In this document: one piece after another, positions 60,205-64,000 of the stretch
How the letters are laid out: every line of letters starts with the position of its first letter
Numbering within the stretch: position 1 is the stretch's first letter
Assembly (NCBI GenBank): GCA_052244495.1
Contig: JBQPXH010000009.1
Source of the DNA: Cereibacter_A sp052244495
GTDB taxonomy: Bacteria; Pseudomonadota; Alphaproteobacteria; Rhodobacterales; Rhodobacteraceae
Length of the DNA stretch: 64,000 nucleotides
Direction: 5' to 3' (one strand)
Position numbers and translations under genes: made by a program
The notes under the pieces: generated by a model
Told to the model about the DNA's origin: nothing
The model's database searches: none
What the model saw: the letters and a program-made list of their open reading frames with translations, nothing else

Positions 60205-61014
60205 TCAGATCAGCGCGATGACGCGGGCCGGACCGCCGGAGCCGCCACGGTGCTTGGGCGCGCCGACGACGAGAGTAGCACCGGTGGCGGGCAGCTTGTC
60301 CAGATTGGCCAGGCACTCGATGCCGAAGCGGCCCGAGGGCAGCCAGGCGTAATGGGTGGCGAAATCCGGCGACATGCCGTGGTCGAGCGAGAGCGTATCC
60401 ACCCCGATCGAGCCCGCCTGCGTCTCGAGCAGCATCTGCGCCGCCTCGACGTGGAAGCCGGGATAATGGCCCATGTCGTCGGCCCCTGCGTTGCGGTAGC
60501 GTTCCGTCGTGACGTGCTTGCCCCAGCCCGAGTGCATCGCGACGCAGGCGTTGGCCGGGATCTCGCCATGCTCGGAGATCCAGGCCTTGAGGTCGTCCGG
60601 CGTCAGCTGCGCATCCGGGTTCTCTTCAGCCTTGGCGGCGATGTCCACGATGCAGAGCGGCACCACAAGGTTGCCCACCGGGATCTCGGCCACGCTCATC
60701 CCGTCGGCCGAGAAATGCAGCGGCGCGTCGATATGGGTGCCCGTATGCTCGTTCACCCGGAACTCGGCCAGATTGAACTTGTGCTCGGCGTAGTTGAACT
60801 TCTGGTCGAAGAAGAACTGCTGCTCGCCGAAGAAGGTCGGGAAGCCCTCGTGCAGCTCATGGGTCAGGTCCTCGACGGACTGGTGCCCCTGCGCCAGCGC
60901 GGCCGGAGCCTGAAACACCGCCCCCGCAGCCGCCATCCCGGCCGCACCGCGGAAGAGGCCGCGGCGCGAGAGCATCCGCTCCTTGACGGCATTGGTCACG
61001 CAGATGTCGCACAT
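60205..61014 (-). CDS. Cyclase family protein (kynurenine formamidase-like) with Tat signal
   Basis: A 269-residue metal-dependent hydrolase. The metal motif EHTGTHIDAPLHF is intact, with further conserved HSGWG and GVDTLSLDHG. An N-terminal SRRGLFRGAAGMAAAGAV resembles a twin-arginine signal, cleaved near ALAQG, so it would act in the periplasm, unlike cytosolic kynurenine formamidase. The ATG at 61014 is chosen because the residues upstream lack conservation. The substrate is unknown. Confidence 0.85.
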   Translation of the reverse strand: MCDICVTNAVKERMLSRRGLFRGAAGMAAAGAVFQAPAALAQGHQSVEDLTHELHEGFPTFFGEQQFFFDQKFNYAEHKFNLAEFRVNEHTGTHIDAPLHFSADGMSVAEIPVGNLVVPLCIVDIAAKAEENPDAQLTPDDLKAWISEHGEIPANACVAMHSGWGKHVTTERYRNAGADDMGHYPGFHVEAAQMLLETQAGSIGVDTLSLDHGMSPDFATHYAWLPSGRFGIECLANLDKLPATGATLVVGAPKHRGGSGGPARVIALI

Positions 61015-61220
61015 AAGGTTCCCTCCAGTTGCTTGTTTTATGAGAGGGCCAGCCTGCCCGAGATGCACGACCTGTCAAGCTTCCCGGCGCCCGTCGGGAT
61101 GCAATTTCCTCGCGCCGCGCGGGCTGCCTTCTGCATGTGCAAAGTCTCGTGAACGCCTTGTCCCGCCCGTCGCGGCACTAGATGGGGCATCGAGCGCCCG
61201 GAAAAACGAGAGCAGACACC
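61015..61220. promoter_or_regulatory. Divergent promoter region between the cyclase and cioA
   Basis: On the minus strand a consensus TTGACA lies at 61073-61078, but the hexamer 17 bp downstream (AGGCTG) is a poor minus-10. I find no FNR-type TTGAT-N4-ATCAA site for the oxidase genes. Confidence 0.3.
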
Positions 61221-62618
61221 ATGCTGACCGCGGAAATCCTGGCACGGATCCAGTTCGCGTTTACCGTGTCGTTCCACATCATCTTCCCCGCCTTCTCGAT
61301 CGGGCTGGCAAGCTACCTCGCCGTGCTGAATGCCCTCTGGCTGCGGACACGGGACGAGAGCTACCTCACGCTCTTCAACCACTGGAAGAAGATCTTTGCC
61401 GTCGCCTTCGGGATGGGCGTCGTCTCGGGGATCGTCATGTCCTACCAGTTCGGCACCAACTGGGCGGTCTTCTCGGACCGGGCCGGGCCGGTGGTGGGCC
61501 CGCTCATGGCCTACGAGGTGCTGACCGCCTTCTTCCTCGAGGCGGGCTTCCTCGGGATCATGCTCTTCGGGCGCAAACGCGTGGGCGACGGGCTGCACAT
61601 GCTGGCCACCGCGATGGTCGCCATCGGCACGCTCATCTCGGCCACCTGGATCCTTGCGGTGAACAGCTGGATGCACACGCCCGCAGGCTTCTCGATGGGC
61701 GAGAACGGCCAGTTCCTGCCCGAGGACTGGTGGGCGATCATCTTCAACCCCTCCTTCCCCTACCGGCTCGTCCACATGGTGCTGGCGGCCTACCTGACCA
61801 CCGCGCTCGTGGTGGCGGGGACGGCGGGCTACCATCTGCTGCGCGACCGGACCAACCCCGCCACGCGGCGCATGTTCTCGATGGCGACCGGCATGATCCT
61901 CGTCGTGGCTCCGATCCAGATCCTCGCGGGCGACATGCACGGGCTGAACACGCTCGAGCATCAGCCGGTGAAGGTCATGGCGATGGAGGGCCATTTCGAA
62001 AGCCACCCCGAGGGCGCGCCGCTGATCCTCTTCGGCCTGCCCGACCAGGAGGCGCAGGAGATGCGCTGGTCGGTCGAGATCCCCAAGCTCTCGAGCCTGA
62101 TCCTGAAGCACTCGCTGAACGCCCCGCTTGACGGGCTCGACGGGGTGCCGCGCGACGAGCAGCCCCCGGTGGCCATCGTCTTCTGGTCGTTCCGCGTGAT
62201 GGTGACGCTCGGGATGCTGATGCTGGGCCTTGGCCTCTGGTCGCTCTGGGCCCGCTTTCGCGGCCGGCTCTACGACTGGCCGGCACTTCACCGCACGGCG
62301 CTTGCGATGGGGCCGGCGGGCTTCGTCGCCGTGCTGGCGGGCTGGATCACGACCGAGGTCGGCCGCCAGCCCTGGACCGTCTACGGGCATCTGCGCACCT
62401 CCGACAGCCTCTCGCCGCTCGATGCCTCGGCGGTGGGCACGTCGCTCGTGGCCTTCATCGTGGTCTATTTCTTCGTCTTCGGCGCGGGCACCTTCTATCT
62501 GCTGCGCATGATGTCGATGCGGCCGGGGACCGAGCGCATGGGTCTGCGCGACGGGCCGATCCGCACGGCGGGCCTCACGCCCGGCCTGCACGAGGACCCG
62601 CGCGAGAGGAGCGACTGA
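61221..62618 (+). CDS. cioA: Cytochrome bd-type quinol oxidase subunit I, CioA/QxtA type
   Basis: A 465-residue membrane protein that oxidises quinol and reduces oxygen. The haem-ligand region near H19 (TVSFHIIFPAFSIGLASYL), the GDMHGLNTLEHQPVKVMAME segment and TEVGRQPWTVYGHLRTSDS are diagnostic. The short Q-loop marks the cyanide-insensitive CIO subtype. The ATG at 61221 begins MLTAEILARIQ. It forms an operon with cioB and a tiny DUF2474 gene. Confidence 0.95.
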   Translation: MLTAEILARIQFAFTVSFHIIFPAFSIGLASYLAVLNALWLRTRDESYLTLFNHWKKIFAVAFGMGVVSGIVMSYQFGTNWAVFSDRAGPVVGPLMAYEVLTAFFLEAGFLGIMLFGRKRVGDGLHMLATAMVAIGTLISATWILAVNSWMHTPAGFSMGENGQFLPEDWWAIIFNPSFPYRLVHMVLAAYLTTALVVAGTAGYHLLRDRTNPATRRMFSMATGMILVVAPIQILAGDMHGLNTLEHQPVKVMAMEGHFESHPEGAPLILFGLPDQEAQEMRWSVEIPKLSSLILKHSLNAPLDGLDGVPRDEQPPVAIVFWSFRVMVTLGMLMLGLGLWSLWARFRGRLYDWPALHRTALAMGPAGFVAVLAGWITTEVGRQPWTVYGHLRTSDSLSPLDASAVGTSLVAFIVVYFFVFGAGTFYLLRMMSMRPGTERMGLRDGPIRTAGLTPGLHEDPRERSD

Positions 62619-62619
62619 C

Positions 62620-63627
62620 ATGCTGGGACTGGAGCTTTCCTTCATCTGGGCCGGGATCATCGCCTTCGCCGTGCTGGTCTACGTGATCCTCGACGGGTTC
62701 GACCTCGGCGTGGGGATCCTCTTTCCCTTCGCCAAGGACGAACGCGAGCGGGACGTGATGATGAACTCCGTGGCCCCGATCTGGGACGGGAACGAGACCT
62801 GGCTCGTGCTGGGCGGCGGCGGGCTCTTCGCGGTCTTCCCGCTGGCCTATGCCGTCGTCATGCCCGCGCTCTACGTTCCCGTCGTGGGCATGCTGCTCGC
62901 GCTGGTCTTCCGGGGAGTGGCCTTCGAATACCGCTGGCGGACGGTGCGCTGGAAGCGGCTCTGGGACTGGGCCTTTTTCGGCGGATCGCTGGTGGCGGCG
63001 TTGATGCAGGGGATCGCGCTCGGGGCGCTGGTGCAGGGGATCGAGGTCGAGAACCGTGCCTATGCAGGCGGCTGGTTCGACTGGCTTACGCCCTTCTCGA
63101 TCCTCTCCGGCGTGGCGGTCGCCACCGGCTATGCGCTTCTGGGCGCCACCTGGTGCAACATGAAACTCGAAGGCCGCGTGCAGGAGCACATGCGCCGCCT
63201 CGCCCGGCCGCTGTCCCTCGCGACGCTGGGATTCCTCGGACTGGTCAGTATCTTCACGCCTCTGCAGGATGCCGTCTATGCCGAACGGTGGTTCCGATGG
63301 CCGACGATGGTCTGGTCGCTCGCGGTGCCGGTGCTGGTGGCGCTGGTGGCTCTCCGGCTCTGGCGCGGGCTCGAGAGAGGCGACGACTACGCCCCCTTCC
63401 TCTGCGCGCTCGGCCTCTTCGTGCTGGCCTTCGTCGGAATCGGGATCAGCTTCTATCCGATGATGGTCCCGCCGGAACTCACCATCGTCGAGGCGGCGGC
63501 GCCGGGTGAAAGCCTGCTCTTCACCCTCTTCGGCACACTCGTGCTGGTGCCGATCATCCTTGCCTATACGGCCTATACCTACTGGGTGTTCCGCGGGAAG
63601 ATCGATGCAGACGAGGGCTACCACTGA
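62620..63627 (+). CDS. cioB: Cytochrome bd-type quinol oxidase subunit II, CioB/QxtB type
   Basis: A 335-residue protein with about eight TM helices, partner of CioA. Typical sequence includes FAVLVYVILDGFDLGVGILF, SVAPIWDGNETWLVLGGGGL and FYPMMVPPELTIVEAAAPGE. It starts at ATG 62620, 1 bp after the cioA stop, and its own stop overlaps the next start by 1 bp. Confidence 0.96.
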   Translation: MLGLELSFIWAGIIAFAVLVYVILDGFDLGVGILFPFAKDERERDVMMNSVAPIWDGNETWLVLGGGGLFAVFPLAYAVVMPALYVPVVGMLLALVFRGVAFEYRWRTVRWKRLWDWAFFGGSLVAALMQGIALGALVQGIEVENRAYAGGWFDWLTPFSILSGVAVATGYALLGATWCNMKLEGRVQEHMRRLARPLSLATLGFLGLVSIFTPLQDAVYAERWFRWPTMVWSLAVPVLVALVALRLWRGLERGDDYAPFLCALGLFVLAFVGIGISFYPMMVPPELTIVEAAAPGESLLFTLFGTLVLVPIILAYTAYTYWVFRGKIDADEGYH

Positions 63628-63719
63628 TGCGAAGGATCGGCTGGTTCCTCCTGCTCTGGCTGGCAGGGGTGGCCACGGTCTCGGCAGTGGCGCTGGCGAT
63701 CCGGTCTGTCCTGCTCTAG
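63627..63719 (+). CDS. DUF2474-type small subunit of the CioAB oxidase
   Basis: A 30-residue single-pass membrane peptide: a basic start (MRRIGW), a hydrophobic helix FLLLWLAGVATVSAVALAI and a short end RSVLL. Size, WL-AGV pattern and position directly after cioB match the DUF2474 family, the counterpart of CydX in bd oxidases. The TGA of cioB overlaps its ATG by one base. Confidence 0.8.
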   Translation: MRRIGWFLLLWLAGVATVSAVALAIRSVLL

Positions 63720-63910
63720 CGGCCCGTCCATTCGGCTTCGTCGATAAGCCGGTGCCGACGGTCGTGGATCCGTCGGGGACGGAGCCCGCCACGCTCAAGC
63801 ATCATCGTCCGCTTCGCCGGCTCGGCCCGAAAGCCATCGCCCGTCGAGACGAGGATAATCGGGCTCAAGACGGCGCGAAAGGGCGCGAACCTTCTGACCG
63901 GTGTCGGCAT
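63716..63910 (-). CDS. Uncertain small ORF at the right edge
   Basis: A 64-codon minus-strand frame beginning MPTPVRRFAPFRAVLS and ending in a very basic RPRRIHDRRHRLIDEAEWT. No domain is recognised and no good ribosome site is visible. It ends convergent with the DUF2474 gene. Chance is a real alternative. Confidence 0.2.
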   Translation of the reverse strand: MPTPVRRFAPFRAVLSPIILVSTGDGFRAEPAKRTMMLERGGLRPRRIHDRRHRLIDEAEWTGR

Positions 63911-64000
63911 CGGTCGGTCGGCTCGTCGGGCTGGACAGAGGCGGGGAAGGATCAATCCGTGACGTGCGGAAAGCGCGCGGGCATGGATGATCTATCGTAT
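63720..64000. other. Right edge of the window, no firm gene
   Basis: Apart from the uncertain minus-strand ORF at 63716-63910 I see no coding evidence, hairpin or repeat in this 280-bp stretch. Confidence 0.4.

Noticed and set aside
61015..61220. FNR-type site expected ahead of an oxidase operon
   Set aside because: No TTGAT-N4-ATCAA sequence or close variant is present between the two starts.

Overview
The window is GC-rich, densely packed DNA from a free-living alphaproteobacterium. A CioAB-type quinol oxidase, a TRAP transporter, Tat-dependent signal peptides and frequent 4-bp ATGA/GTGA gene overlaps suggest a Rhodobacterales member, perhaps close to Rhodobacter/Cereibacter. This placement is inference from gene content and style, not from a search. 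I saw no rRNA, tRNA, CRISPR array, insertion sequence or phage integrase.

Layout. (1) 152-4831: an AraC-type regulator, two tandem secreted Gly/Asp-rich repeat proteins that share a small C-terminal domain, and a NarL-type two-component pair. (2) 5228-38711: a complete type VI secretion (T6SS) locus with all 13 core components. It opens with an effector block: a HEAT-like accessory protein, a DUF2169 protein, a ketosynthase-fold protein without the usual nucleophile, a PAAR-like protein with a C-terminal domain bearing deaminase motifs, and two candidate immunity genes. A DUF6484 protein and ClpV follow on the minus strand. Then come PpkA, TssA, TssB, TssC, Hcp, TssE, TssF, TssG, Fha, TssJ, TssK, TssL, TssM and TagF in one long plus-strand run. 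VgrG, a TssL/TssM-like fusion without an NTPase domain, a membrane-anchored M15 peptidase and the phosphatase PppA lie convergent on the minus strand. (3) 38854-48190: T6SS-flanking envelope genes, namely an OmpA-family protein, a minus-strand glycosyltransferase trio, and a plus-strand operon of a small secreted protein, a caspase-Sel1 protein, a lipoprotein and a double glycosyltransferase. (4) 48290-53090: a TRAP transporter-amidase operon with two unlisted small genes. (5) 53316-56477: a MacAB-type ABC exporter. (6) 56587-64000: housekeeping and redox genes (AroQ, a GST, a quinone reductase, an AhpD-like protein, a cyclase) and the CioAB oxidase with its small DUF2474 subunit.

How the genes work together. 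PpkA, PppA, Fha and TagF form the threonine-phosphorylation control circuit known from other T6SSs. TssJ, TssL and TssM form the membrane complex, TssK, TssE, TssF, TssG and VgrG the baseplate and spike, TssA, TssB, TssC and Hcp the tail, and ClpV recycles the sheath. VgrG has no C-terminal toxin, so the cargo of this locus is most simply the PAAR-like/deaminase protein at 8722-9708, protected by one or both downstream genes. The M15 peptidase and the TssL/TssM-like fusion look like accessory parts for crossing or anchoring in the cell wall.
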